A stretch of DNA of 64,000 nt, taken from Astrocystis sublimbata (lineage: Eukaryota; Ascomycota; Sordariomycetes; Xylariales; Xylariaceae). Position numbers and translations under genes: made by a program. Positions 44,740-56,064 of this stretch are shown here, in pieces. A model generated the notes under the pieces. That model was not told the origin of the DNA and did not search any database. It saw nothing but the letters and a program-made list of their open reading frames with translations. Positions within the stretch are counted from its first letter, which is position 1. Each line of letters begins with the position of its first letter. Where the stretch lies: the NCBI GenBank assembly GCA_022453515.1, contig JAJNNY010000005.1:434001-498000 (forward strand), written 5' to 3'.

Positions 44740-45202
44740 GCTCATGATAAATTAACTTTATAATTGCTAACACAATGAGATGGATATTATGGGGGCGCTG
44801 GATCCCGTCGTAGCGAAAAGCAGAGGGAATAGCAAGCACTGGTTGGTATCGATGACAACCCCCAAGCAGTGTATGATTGAATGACACGCGATACAGTTGG
44901 CTAGAAGTATTCACACCCCGCCAGATTTGCATGCAAGGACTACTATATTAATAAGATAACAATTCAGATAGCACATATCCTGAGTGTGTACAATTGCTGA
45001 ATGTCTCTGAAAAGGTTCTCACCAGTTTATTGTAATGTACTTACCTTAGGTACCCAGGTATTTTCAACCATGGGCAGTGTGTAACTGAAACCCCCCACAG
45101 CTACTGTCGCGTCACCTACTCCATCACCTCTACATCCCCCATTCCCAGGAAGCCAAATCAATCAACTGCATTATGGACGAGGCTAGTGATATGATAGAAC
45201 TA
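44740..45202. other. Convergent spacer
   Basis: About 460 bp between permease and DUF7580 gene ends. A TACCTTAGGTACC-like sequence lies near 45041-45053. No gene was recognised. Confidence 0.5.
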
Positions 45203-47080
45203 CTAATTTTGCGTCAGATACCCGTGGCAGGCATCCAAGGGCCGAATAACACGCTGGATCATTTCTTTTCTCCAAGTCGAACCATCGCCGGGCAGCGTTC
45301 GGCTACCCACTAGACACCACGCAACCGCGTTCGCGTACTCTTGGCCCGCCTCATCATTCACATCCTTCAGCCAATCCAATGCAGCCGCCCTGTCGAAAGC
45401 CGCCTTCTCTTTCGGCGTCTGTCCTTCTGGCCATTCCCGTCGGTATGGGTGGGATTCAAGTGTAGAGCCAAAGCAGAGCTCAAGTAAAGCGATAGCTAGC
45501 TTGCTCAACGAGTCATGCCCGCCTGGACCGAGTCCATCGAGAAGGGGGGAGTTGGCGGACCCCGGTTGTAACTGCATCAACTTCTGTCGGACATGCGGCT
45601 GATCCATTTGGAGCTGGCAGGCTTGATCTGTATTGCTTAAGAAGATCACATCGTCATCGGACCAATGGGAAGAGAACCATGGTGACTCGGTAAGTTGCAC
45701 AAAGGACGAAGCCAATATCAGCGCGAGAGCATAACGCTGACGACGACTAAAAGATCGTCCCAATGAGTGCCCATGTTCATTCAGAACCTGGCGTAATGTT
45801 ACGATGTAACTTTTGGGAACAGTCATGGACGCGCCCGGGTAGATTTGATACCGGCACTCGTCATCCTGGAGATACCCGTGGTCATGCTTTTGTTCCTTCA
45901 GGTATTCGCAGAGATTCGTAATTGGCTTACTAGAAGCCATGTCTGTGTCATGCGACGAGCCATTGTCGTCCTTATCTATGAACAATGCTTTCTTCGCTGG
46001 TCGATGGGGATCGCTCGAATGCCGAATTCTTATTGCAGGCTTGAGTGTGATATTTTCATCCAGGCGCGTGTACGCTGGAGGCTTCGTCCCTTGGTTCGCA
46101 CCTTGGCTCTCATCCTCCAGTGGTGTCGAGGCCACAGATTGAACGACATGTTCTCGGGTGAGTTCAATCTTAGCCTTACAGCAACCCCAGTCTTGCTCCC
46201 TTTGAGTCATCAGAACTACGTGTATTTCGGGTTGGCTCTCCTGTTCCCACTTTGGATGCTGCAGAAGAATCGAAGTTTGATGTGCATTGATGCAGCCGCA
46301 GGATATGCTCCCGCAGATCACTCGGAACAAGTTCGTGGCTTTTCTCCAGAATTCGCAAAGTGAGCGCTCATATGCAAACGATGCCGTCTGCGAGTTCCGT
46401 TTAGAGATGATTTGAGCTTCCTTGTCGCTGTTGAGAAGCAACTTTTCAAGTCTGCTGTTGTGTTCCTTGAGTTCATCGAGCAAACGTCTTCTGGTGGCCT
46501 CGCCGTTGCTAAACTTGAGCCGATACGCCTGATAGTCCCTGTTCGACTTGCTGAATGAGTTCCGGATCTTATCCAATAAGAGGACTTGCGAGTTGCGTGG
46601 GCCTGGCTGTACATCCTTCCAGGTGTGAGTCGAATCAAGTCAATACAGCCAAGCCAAAGGAGCACATACGGGACTGTCCATCTTGCTTTGAACCATGTCG
46701 GATTCCAGCGCCAGTTCTCGTCTCAGCTCATCCATGGTTTTTTGGAATTGGTCCATTATTTCAAGGTATGTACTATAGGATTTTTGAAGTTTTGCACGAA
46801 GCATGTCCGCTGTTTCAATGGCCTTCCAATCCGGCCCACCTGGATTAGTGATCATTTTTTCGATCATGTCATCATCGACGAGCTGTGGGAGGAGCAGCTG
46901 TCTAAGATTCATCCGAAAGACATCGCTGTGGTATTTGAGGTCATGAGTACACTTGCGGTACTCTGGCCGAATCCGTCTCCAAAAACCATAGCGCCGACCG
47001 ACCTCTTCATACTGTCCAAGGGCTTCAATGAGCAGAGGGAACGCCCCAAGTACCACGCCGACGACCTCAAGACCCGACAT
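45203..47080 (-). CDS. DUF7580-type protein (fungal, possible degenerate kinase fold)
   Basis: Exons 47080-46670 and 46606-45203 (63-nt intron, phase 0), giving 604 residues. The N-terminus MSGLEVVGVVLGAFPLLIEA is the typical opening of a large class of fungal proteins, among them NLR-like and DUF7580 proteins. A coiled-coil helical part follows (YRKCTHDLKYHSDVFRMNLR; MRAKLQKSY-like heptads). The C-terminal half (about 430-600) has SRRQRYALALILASSFVQLT, ESPWFSSHWSDDD and LSKLAIALLELCFGSTL. These look like the C-lobe of a kinase without its catalytic motifs, and match DUF7580 by pattern. The function is unknown. It is divergent from the C2H2 protein gene with a 417-bp shared promoter. Confidence 0.75.
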
Positions 47081-47497
47081 TGAGATTAGGAAGGCCCCAT
47101 GAGAAAAGGGTGACTTAACCTGCAAATAGATGATGCAGCTGTTTGGATGCTGCTTTTGATGCCGTTCCCGCTAATCGTTTTTTTTTTTCTTTTTTTCTAA
47201 ACAGTGTCCATGAGGTGACTTTTCAATTTGGGACCTCGATGACTGGTGGACTGCTGACATATATAGAGTGTGCTTCTGGGGTTACCCCACATTGATTGCA
47301 ACATGAGGGGGGGACTGATTTCCGACGATACCATAGCGCACCCACTTTGACTTTGACTGTAGGTTAAATGGTATTGCTATGAGGCATAGCCTCCGAGTCG
47401 CTGCCCTTCTCAGCTTCAAATCTCCACCAAATAATCCAGCAGCTCCTTTTCCAGGGGCAATGAGCAATGAACCGCTCACAAGGCATTTTCATAGCCA
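47081..47497. promoter_or_regulatory. Shared divergent promoter of the DUF7580 and C2H2 genes
   Basis: 417 bp separate the two start codons. A TATATA element is at 47260-47265. A T-rich tract lies at 47178-47201, A-rich on the DUF7580 strand. A single bidirectional promoter is likely. Confidence 0.5.
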
Positions 47498-49336
47498 ATG
47501 GCCAACCCCAAGCCTTCTGGTAGCATTGCTACTGAAATTTACAACGTCAAGAGTCTATTCGAGGAACTGATGGGCGCGTCTGTTGATGAAGATGCGCATG
47601 GTGATCGAACGAGCCCGCTGTCTGCCAAAGTCGTCGAGGACATGCTGGGCAGGTTCAACATATGGGCTGGGAGCCTCGGAGCCATGCATCCACCCCAGTC
47701 CAGGCTCTCACTCGAACAACGTTTAATACATGCCCCCGAGTTACTTGTTCATGTTCATGAGCATCTATCCGAGATACAAGAAAGCCTTCAAGATGGTTAG
47801 TGTACACTCGATTAAGTCTATAAGACATATTCCTGGCCTGGTACAACATAGGGCTAATTGTCGCGATTCAACGAAGCATTGGAGATCAGTAGCCTTTCAG
47901 TCAATAACAATAAAGCCGACCTTGGCGCAGATAGTCACAAAACCTGCACAGTCCCCGAGTACGCAGATATGGACGAACAGTCTGGTGAACAATTGGTCCA
48001 GGAACTATCAGAATGTATACGGTCTCTCTTTCGTACTGCCATTGTGGTTAGAAGGGCCTCTCCGAGGGATCGCTTTGCACAGGCTCTCAACTACCCTCAA
48101 TATGCCTTTATGGACAATTTTGACATTGACTATGTTGGAGAGAAATTTCCTAAGCTTCAAAACAGAGAATCTACATGGCTCAAGCAACGACTGGGCTCCG
48201 CTATCGCGAAGCGTCGGCAATTTATCAAGTATTGCTATGAGCACAAGCTTCGGCTCGCAGCAGAGGACACAGACCTAGATGCCGTGGAGAAACAGTCGAC
48301 GAAAGCAACGACATTGATGCCGGAGAGGCTCAACGAACAACTGGAGGAATTCGAGGAAAATGATGCAATATCAATGATGAGCGTGACAACTGTCTCTAGC
48401 AGTAATTTACTGTTACTTCCCAAGCTTGAAACCCTTTCGCCCGATGGCGAGCCTTTCGAATGTCCAATATGCTGCACTATTCAGCAAATTCAGCACGAAA
48501 AGGGATGGAAACAACACGCATTTGGGGATCTAAAAGCATACGTTTGCACGAGAGGGAGTTCTGAAACATGTGGGAGACTTTTCTTCGCTGATCGAACATC
48601 TTGGTTTCAGCACGAGCTATCCGCGCATTTGAGCGCATACCAATGCTCAATATGCGGCGAAAAATCATCGTCCGGCAGAGAAGGACTTCAGCAGCATCTG
48701 AACAGCCGACATGGCGGGTTGTCTAGCGAGCAGCTATTGCCACTTACGGATGCTGGTATACGTGCACCGAACTTCTTCCGGCCGCAAGACTGCCCCTTTT
48801 GCGAAGATTGGGTTGTGAGGCTACAAGGAAAAGCTGAAGAGATGGGTTCATCTTTCCTGAACCTGAAAGTATCCATGTCCCGATTCAAGCGGCATGTAGC
48901 GGCTCATCAGGAAGATCTCGCATTGTTTGCGATGCCTCGAAACATCAGTCTTGAAGGCGATGATCCTTCGCTGGAGGCAGCATCTGGAGAATCTAGGTCT
49001 CGCCACTCAATCGATGACAAAGTTGCAGGCGTTCCCGCTGCTTCGCCGAACGAAAGAGTAGCTGGTTCAACGGCAGAGCACTCAGCATTACCGTTGATAA
49101 ATGTCGAGGCTGGTACTCGCCCCGCCTCCAAATCATCCGACAAGCAAACGCTAGAGCACGATGAAGATGCCTCAGTCCCTGTTGATGATACTTCTACACA
49201 CTACCTGGGCGTTCCAATACCAAGGAAAGTCAAGCGATTTAGGACGAGTATCAATGGGAGACCTGAATCCTACTATGGACCTAGGCCCAACCCGCCAGAT
49301 CTCAGTGACGGAAAAGCAAGAGAGGCCCCTACATAG
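47498..49336 (+). CDS. C2H2 zinc-finger protein with NLR-type N-terminal helical domain
   Basis: Exons 47498-47795 and 47877-49336 (81-nt intron, phase 1), giving 585 residues. The acceptor at 47876 is needed because a TAA lies just upstream in frame. The N-terminal part has FNIWAGSLGA and SRLSLEQRLIHAPEL, a pattern I recall at the start of many fungal C2H2 and NLR-like proteins. Then come an acidic helical linker and four Cys/His clusters. These are CPICCTIQQIQHEKGWKQH, C..CGRLFFADRTSWFQHELSAH, YQCSICGEKSSSGREGLQQH (with LNSRH) and CPFCEDWV...FKRHVAAHQEDLALFAMP. The AAHxEDLALFAMP end is typical of the fungal family loosely named acuF-like. The tail is polar with an SRPASK-type basic segment. 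The role is unknown; nucleic-acid or protein binding is likely. Confidence 0.8.
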
Positions 49337-50409
49337 GACATGATATAGTTTGTTCTCTCAGCCTCACTGGTAGTGCCAACTACTGGGACGTGGGAGACTG
49401 GTACGGACATAATATTAGGCCTCGATAGACACGCGAAGACATTTGAAGTACCAGTATACTTGTGTAAGATTTGAGAGAAGGCCCAAGTGAGAACTGAGGA
49501 GTTGCAAACGCATGCTCGTGTGCAAGGAGACTTTCCATCATCGGAAGCCCGCTGCCGAATGATTGGAATTTTCACCGCCGTTTTCCTTGCGTAAGGCAAT
49601 GTTGGGAATTGCGATTGACAGAGTTCGTTGCGCTCCGCGCCAATGTATATGGATGATCAGAGTTGCGTTGCCCTCTGCAATTTACCATACCGTCCAGAAT
49701 CAGAGCGCCCAACTCTCTCAAGAATAGATGTATCTGAAAGCTTCTTTGATCTGAAGTTGGCAGAATCTTTTGCCCCATAATGGGCCTACACAATCTTTCC
49801 ATGTCGCTAGGAAAGTGCTTTGCAAACGGCTGCATGTTGGCACCCGACTGGGCCGTTTGCTCGGTGGCACCCAACATTACTGTTTGGAGCAGCGAACCAA
49901 TGATTTGTCTACTTGAAAAGCGAGTGGTCGTCATACGTACTCCCCGATGTACTATTTACACTTGGGCGTTCGAGTTATGAGCTGATGGCGCCTGCCAGCG
50001 ACCTACGGGAATGTATTGAGTACCGATTTCTATCAAGATTGTCACATCTAGCCCCTCTTCAAACGAGGTAATGCATACGAGATATTCGTTTCTCCGCATG
50101 CCCAAGATCAGCTATAAAGACAGCACTTCATCCTTAATTTCTCACTACTTCATCTCGAGTTCAGGATTTGAAGCTGCAAAAGAGAGAGAGTTGTGTTTAG
50201 CTCCGAGTTCTGACTCTGGAGATCCTCAGGTCAGCGATGATATTCTACAATAAGCTGAAGTATACACCATTACTCCTAATCAGGTTCGTGCTGCTCAAAC
50301 GACGGGCTGCTCTATGTTCTCACTATTCAAACCATACAGTAAACGAAAACCAGTCTCAGTTTGGTCCACCTACTCAAGGCTCTTGTGCTTCTCACAACCG
50401 GTCACCGAC
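49337..50409. other. 1.07-kb spacer
   Basis: Contains the 3' flank of the C2H2 gene and the 5' region of the zf-3CxxC gene. Frames here are short and overlapping on both strands; none resembles a family. Confidence 0.5.
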
Positions 50410-50883
50410 ATGGCGAAGAAGAACATAGAGACGTCAATGCACCCTTCAAGACATGCCCGTGTGGTTGAGCTTCTATCAGCAAACAACCTCGCCGTTGACT
50501 TCTATGACGAGGACACCGACAATGGCGTCAAGGAAAGCCGGGAAACGGCCGTCATGGGAAAATTTCGATGCCACAATCCGAAATGCGAGAGCAAGGGATG
50601 GGGCAGCAAGCGGATAGCCATGACCATCCGCATGTACGATGAGCAGCGTTACAATGCCAAAGTATACCACCAGCGCTGCAAGTCTTGCGGCTTATTGGGC
50701 AAACCAATACTCGACGAAAATACCTACGAGGAGCGTGTGACATATTGGCTTAAGAAGTGGAATGGGATTCAAGTGAAAAGACCCAACTCCTCGGGGGGTG
50801 ATGAAAATGACAAGCCGCACCGAAAAGACTTGTGTGTGGCTTGCGAGCGCCGTTGTTGTCCACTCGGTGATAGTGATGAGTGA
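50410..50883 (+). CDS. zf-3CxxC-type zinc-binding protein
   Basis: 157 residues from the ATG at 50410 (MAKKNIETSM). An upstream in-frame ATG at 50314 adds a segment with no conserved look. The domain contains FRCHNPKCESKGWGSKRIAM, YNAKVYHQRCKSCGLLGKPI, EERVTYWLKKWNG and the C-terminal CVACERRCC. Four cysteine pairs in this layout are the mark of the 3CxxC zinc-binding domain (zf-3CxxC), found in many small fungal and some animal proteins (RTP-like). The function is unknown; RNA or protein binding is possible. No signal peptide or membrane segment is present. Confidence 0.8.
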   Translation: MAKKNIETSMHPSRHARVVELLSANNLAVDFYDEDTDNGVKESRETAVMGKFRCHNPKCESKGWGSKRIAMTIRMYDEQRYNAKVYHQRCKSCGLLGKPILDENTYEERVTYWLKKWNGIQVKRPNSSGGDENDKPHRKDLCVACERRCCPLGDSDE

Positions 50884-51100
50884 AGTTTGGTGGCGGAAGG
50901 AGGCGGTTTACGCAACTACATATTGTTGCCCTCAGGTTATTGATCGGACTAGCTTGGAATGCTGATGATTTTGAAGTCACTAAAGCGCGACCCTACCATT
51001 TACTTTCGTTATCTCTAACATTATCCACAACTGTTGATCAGAACTGCTTTGACGATATCGGAGCATTGCGCGCTGTATGAAGATACACGAGATTACGGTG

Positions 51101-51110
51101 TACCTAGGTA
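51101..51110. repeat. Palindromic intergenic motif TACCTAGGTA (copy 4)
   Basis: An exact copy, 53 bp before copy 5, between the zf-3CxxC and zinc-ribbon genes. Confidence 0.5.
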
Positions 51111-51162
51111 TTTAGATACGACCACTTGAAGATATGGAGTCTGTTCAATCTTATACCTGAAA

Positions 51163-51172
51163 TACCTAGGTA
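51163..51172. repeat. Palindromic intergenic motif TACCTAGGTA (copy 5)
   Basis: An exact copy followed by TAGGTCG; paired with copy 4. Confidence 0.5.
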
Positions 51173-51525
51173 GGTCGCGCACCATGCTCCAATAATTCGC
51201 ATGCTCATGTGCTCATTGAAAAAATAGACATGGCAGCGTAAAATCTCAGCCCTTATCTTCTACCCTGAGAGGTATAGGGCACAAGTTTGGGAGCAAGCCA
51301 GACAGAATCTGTCAGTAAAATCTGTCATTCAAGTAGTGAGACTCAGGCGAATCAATGCGAATAGTGACCAAGCAGGCACCTCAAGAACTGCATTAAACTT
51401 AAGACTACACTCTATTACCTGTTCACGGATAAACTCCCTTAACTCCAGATGCCTTCTAATCATTACAAGGGATGCTACCACCCTTGCCTCTTTCAATGCC
51501 GCATGATTTGCGCCGATAATATTTT

Positions 51526-52011
51526 CTACTTTTCCGGACCGTAATGGCTGAGGATACACGCGGAGCACCTGACGTGATCACATCCTATCCTTGGGCACTC
51601 CCCCGGATGGAACAGAAGGTCATTGTTGGTCCGACAGTCGCAACAATTCCAAGTTACTGCACGCTTAGTCTTCCCGTTTCCCGGCATCCTTGCTTGCTCT
51701 TCTTCTATTTCTATTTCTGTTTCATCTCCTTCTTCGTCTTCTTCCCTCTCCTCCTCCTCCTCCTCCTCCTCCTCTTTTTGTGCTGTTGATATGTTGATTG
51801 ACAGGCTTATGGTATCTGACAATGTTTCTGGATGTTCCTGAAGAAAACGGCTGCTTTGAAAATCTCGACCTTCTTGATTCTCTTGAGTCTGAGTCGATGC
51901 TGACCGTATCTGTAGCTGCAATTGCTGGGTCCGAGTTCCCGAGCCATGCTGTGATGCCATCAACAAATGTTTATATTGATTTGATGCGTGGTTTGGACTT
52001 CTTTGATCCAT
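51526..52011 (-). CDS. Small poly-Glu zinc-ribbon protein
   Basis: Single exon, 161 residues. Polar Gln/Ser-rich N-terminus, then an uninterrupted Glu run with a few Asp/Arg, then a compact C-terminus: WNCCDCRTNNDLLFHPGECP, then IGCDHVRCSACILSHYGPEK. The C-x-C/C-x-x-C spacing (CCDC, C, CSAC with HVRC) fits a small zinc ribbon like those in short Pezizomycotina proteins (RanBP2-like). The Glu run is encoded by a CTC/GAG microsatellite, so its length may vary between strains. Role unknown; the fold is inferred from cysteine spacing. Confidence 0.6.
   Translation of the reverse strand: MDQRSPNHASNQYKHLLMASQHGSGTRTQQLQLQIRSASTQTQENQEGRDFQSSRFLQEHPETLSDTISLSINISTAQKEEEEEEEEEREEDEEGDETEIEIEEEQARMPGNGKTKRAVTWNCCDCRTNNDLLFHPGECPRIGCDHVRCSACILSHYGPEK
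51748..51774. repeat. (CTC)n microsatellite encoding poly-Glu
   Basis: Nine CTC units in a row on the plus strand, read as GAG (Glu) by the minus-strand gene. Such runs commonly vary in length by slippage. Confidence 0.85.
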
Positions 52012-52494
52012 TGCAGCAATAGAAGGACATCAGTCCTTTGTAGATTGTGAACAATCGGATTCGCCCTCAAAGCGTGTTTGTTGTAAGGGCCTTGTCCACT
52101 CAGGGATCCTTTGGAGTTCTCATCGAGAACAATAGCATTCCCCCATCCTCATGGGTGTAAGAGACTGACGAACTTGCAAGTTCTCTCCACATCGTGGCGT
52201 GTTAGCTAGACCTACCGCAAAAATCTAGGGGGCCTAATCCGGCCATAGCCATATATCATCGAAAAGCTCTTTGTTCCACGCCCTTTGTGCTTACTCTTGG
52301 CACTGCATACGGTCACAGGTTTCAGAGCGAAACATGCGATTGTTCAAGTTGGCAAATTTGTGAATTCGTTGACTACCGCTCATTACCAAATATCCTGATC
52401 TAATTATTACAAGCGCTCTTAGTCTACAAACAGCTTCGTTTGCCGACTTACCGACCTGTGCCCAAGTCGTTTATCATGAATTCCCATGCCTTCA
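52012..52494. other. Spacer before POM34
   Basis: About 480 bp holding the upstream region of the zinc-ribbon gene and the 3' flank of POM34. Nothing was recognised. Confidence 0.5.
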
Positions 52495-53393
52495 TTACGT
52501 GTACATCGAATCCGAGTCCAGGTCTTTGAACCCCTTAGATCTGTCGTACATGCCCTTCTCATAACGCCATCTGCTATTAACTCCCACGGAACTCTTCTTG
52601 CCAGCCGGACTCGGGCTCGGAGTATCGGGGCCACCGCCAAACAGCGATGCCCCAGATGATATGCTGACCCCGAGGGGGCTTGGTGAACCGAACGATGAGC
52701 GGCGCGCACCAAACATGGCCCTCTGCAGCAGTTGGTGACTTGGTGTCGCAGCACCCGAGGCATTCAAGGCCTGTGTCGGGCTACCCTGGTTCGACGGGCT
52801 GCGATTCAATATGGGAGAGCTCGAGAAGCTGCGTCGGTTCGCCGAGGCGGAGCCGGACGGCGTGCGTGCATATCGAGGAGGTGTGCTGTAGACGGAACCT
52901 GGAGTCGGAGGTGCGGATGATGGCGGTAGGCCGAGTAGTTGTCGTTGGGCGGGCGTTAGTGGGATATCAGAGATGTCATCCTTGCCTCGGACCAGGGGCA
53001 GGAGATTTATGGCGATGGTGCAGGTAGGCGCAGCAAGTAGGGCGTAGTACGTGTATCTAAAGTAGGTCCACACGCTGCATCAAGCGGTTAGCCATGCTGT
53101 CTTTGCATCCGAGCCGGGATGTCAGGGTCTACATTGCATCACACATACTGAGGAGCTGAGCGCTTGGAGGGCAAGGCCTTCTTGATAAAGGAATGCATGA
53201 TGACGAGGAGGATAAGGATGGATATGTTGATGATTATCAGTCGAATATTCTTGTCGCCAAAGGTAGACGCTTCCTGTCTCCTTGTGATCTCCCTAAGGCG
53301 AGGATGTTGCCATGTTCCGGGACTCTCAGTAACTGGAGTAGCGGGGGCCTTAATGGGAGTAGATACGGCCGTCTTCGCAGTGGGAGTAGCCAT
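52495..53393 (-). CDS. POM34: Nuclear pore membrane protein POM34-like
   Basis: Exons 53393-53149 and 53074-52495 (74-nt intron, phase 2), giving 274 residues. Two hydrophobic helices (IRLIIINISILILLVIMHSF and YYALLAAPTCTIAINLLPL) flank a short loop. A polar N-terminal tail precedes them, and a long Ser/Pro-rich C-terminal tail follows (LTPAQRQLLGLPPSSAPPTP, then NRRSFSSSPILNR). This arrangement, with LTPxQRxLLGL after the second helix, fits the fungal pore-membrane protein Pom34, which anchors the nuclear pore complex in the nuclear envelope with Pom152 and Ndc1. Start at 53393 gives MATPTAKT; an in-frame ATG at 53444 is possible but lacks conserved sequence. Confidence 0.8.
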
Positions 53394-54301
53394 GGGGCCA
53401 ACCGCAACAATGCGCCCAAGTTGAGGGAGTGTAGAGTGGAACAACCGAGGCTTTAAGAGAATGGCGAGCTCTTGTTTGGGGTGGTGGACTTGGCGCAGAG
53501 GCGAGAGCGAGAGTCGGTATGGAAAATGTTACTTGGTTGCCAAATGTATGTCGCAGCTTGGTGAACCAATGCCCCGAGTAAAAAGATAGAATTACTGAAA
53601 GGGTTGTGTTAACTGGGGTACCTGTATGGTTAGTATCAAGGGTCTTGTTGTCGCGGTGTTGCTGCAAATGCAGCGTTGGTTGCTGTCCCAGGCGGTTAAG
53701 GTTGTGTTGGAGACGTCCTTTGTTTTCTTTGGATATTTGGAGAGACTGCGACCGTTTCCACGTCGCGGTAGGGCCCACCGAGGGCCCACCTAGCTTGGCC
53801 TGCAGCCCCCACCCGACTGCTTCCCATCCCAATGGGTACTAGTCTACGCCGGAAGGTTTGTATTGTACTACACCTGTGGCTCATGGGGATTCAGTGTGGC
53901 TTGATCTCTAAATGGTACAAAGGCACAAAGGTGTCTGAGAGGAGGGGCAGCGGCAGCGGCAGTGTCGGGGTCCAAGGTTCTTACGTCAGACACCAGGGCT
54001 CACACCAAGGGCTCAGTGGAAAGCCGCTGTCAAACTGCGTACTACGCAAGCCCCACCACGCCTGTAGTAAAGCTGTAGGTGCGCTGAGGCAAAGCTGTTG
54101 GGTTTGGGATCCAAGGGTCCATTGTCAGCAGCACCGAAGCTCCGGAGATTCCTTGTGCTTCTACCAATTCGACGTCCCCGGAGGCATCGCACACTCGCTC
54201 ATTCTCGATGATTGACGCCAGCGACGCCTGATTTTCTTGTTTGGCGCCGTTCTTAATCTGCAGTACATAAGTGCATATACCATCGGCCCATCTTTGTCGT
54301 C
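53394..54301. other. Divergent spacer POM34 / AMP-binding-like gene
   Basis: About 900 bp between divergent genes. Frames overlap on both strands, and no conserved protein or RNA was recognised. A short polypurine, GGCAGCGGCAGCGGCAG, lies near 53946-53962. Confidence 0.5.
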
Positions 54302-56064
54302 ATGAGTTTCAGCGGCTTTCTCGCCCAGCTCGATGACGGGCTGAGCTCGCTCATCGGCCAATGGAATGTCTATTCCACAGCCATCGTCACCCTTCTCGTC
54401 CTCCTCACCACTTACTCCATCACTACCCGCGTCGAACCTGAGATTCATCCCATGCTCCTGGCCCGTCAGGGTCATGGTTCACCCGTGCGCCAGGAGGGGG
54501 AATCCCCCATCTACCGTTCAAACGCCGCGCCTCACAGCATGCCTCTCAACAGCGGCCTCAATGTCAAGGAGCCTGGCGCTTCTAAGTGGGCACAAGGCCG
54601 CGATGGAGATCTGAGAGACATTTGGCGCAAGGCTGTCTCAGGGGTGTCGGAGGGTGAGGGCCCCAAGGGTAAAGGCCGTTTCCTCACTGTCTTGGGTACC
54701 GCCAAGGTTGATGAGATTAAGCACGGTAAGCTCATTCACCTAAAGACTGAGATTCAGCATGACACTGATAACAGGCAGAGGACATAACTCGGCAGATCAA
54801 TCTGATCGGCCAGTACATCTCATCTCAGGGTGGAAGCAAGGTGGCCATCTACCTGCCCAACTCTATCGAATTAATTGCGACGCTCTTCGCTTGTAGTTTC
54901 TACAACGCCACGGCTATTCTACTGCCATATGACCAGTCGGAAGCTTCTATCATCTCTATGCTTCAGCAGTCTGGTGCTGACACAGTCGTCACATGTCCCG
55001 GTACATTCCCCTTTGACAGCGTTGTCAAGAGCTACCCGGCACTCCGCCAATTGATCTGGGTTGTTGATGAGGGCAGCAAGCATCTTGACTGGAATGAGGT
55101 TCCCAAGGGCATGGGTGGCAAGGTCAACGTTTCAACATGGTCGGACATCTTGAATGATAGCCCGCAAAGTGCTGGAACCGAACTTCCATCTTCTGATAAT
55201 CAAGCTGCTGCTCCCGACGTCATTACTTTCTGGGCATCCAGCTCCGACTCCGTGGAGGAAATGTCTCGTTTCACACAGGGCAATCTCGTATCTGCCGTCT
55301 CAGCTCAGCTCGTCGCCATCCCCACGAAGGAGCGTTTCTCGCCAGCAGACCTGTTCCTACCCGCGGCGTCACTGTCATCCTCATACGCGCTTGTCCTCAC
55401 CCTCGTGGCGATCTACAGCAACGCCTCTGTCGCTTTCAACTCCGTCGCCGGCACTTCGCCAGATCTAGCACTCGCCACCCAAGGCGTGGCTCCCACCGTC
55501 ATCGTCGCCACTCCCGAGACACTGTCCAAACTTCATTCGGAGACGAAAGGCAAGATCACATCCGCTCTCGCCTCGCTGTCCCACTGGGTCCAGACCCGCA
55601 GCCTCGTGCAAAACGGCGTCATGCCCGCCGCATCGTTTCTCGCATCGTACAACGACACGCTGCGCCCCCACCTCGGAAACAAGCCCGGCAAGCTCCGCCT
55701 CGTCTACGTCGGACACCCCGTCAACAGCAGCAGTGCGCCGTTGCTTTCCGAGCTCACCCTCTCCGACCTGCGTGTTCTCACCGGTGCGCGCGTCATCTAC
55801 GCCTTGACCGCCGCGGCCTGCGCAGGCGCCGTCGCGCAGACCCAGTTCCACGATTACCGTGTCTCCGGCAATGGCAAAGGGTCGCACTTCGGCCCGCCTG
55901 TCAGCAGCACCGAGATATTGATGCGCGACAGCGGCTCGCACAAGATTACGGACGAGAACTACACCGGTGGTGTTGTTGTCCGGGGTCCGGCTATCGTGGG
56001 TGGCGAGGCTGCGTTGGGCCTGGTGGCGACGATTCGGGACGATAATACGATTGCTGTCGTTTAA
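54302..56064 (+). CDS. Membrane-anchored degenerate AMP-binding (ANL-superfamily) protein
   Basis: Exons 54302-54725 and 54779-56064 (53-nt intron, phase 1), giving 569 residues. One N-terminal membrane helix (YSTAIVTLLVLLTTYSI, about 24-40) anchors the protein, probably in the ER or peroxisomal membrane. The adenylation domain is recognisable by DITRQINLIGQYISSQGG, KVAIYLPNSIELIATLFAC and YNATAILLPYDQSE. Where active enzymes have the Ser/Thr/Gly-rich AMP-binding loop, this protein has FWASSSDSVEEMSRFTQGNL. The C-terminal subdomain with the catalytic lysine is absent: the frame ends ATIRDDNTIAVV. It therefore looks like a pseudo-enzyme or a specialised fungal branch. No acyl-CoA ligase activity is claimed. 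Confidence 0.68.

Larger units (their letters stand above)
50884..51525. other. Spacer with two exact TACCTAGGTA palindromes
   Basis: About 640 bp between two small zinc-protein genes. TACCTAGGTA occurs at 51101-51110 and again at 51163-51172. No gene was recognised. Confidence 0.6.
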
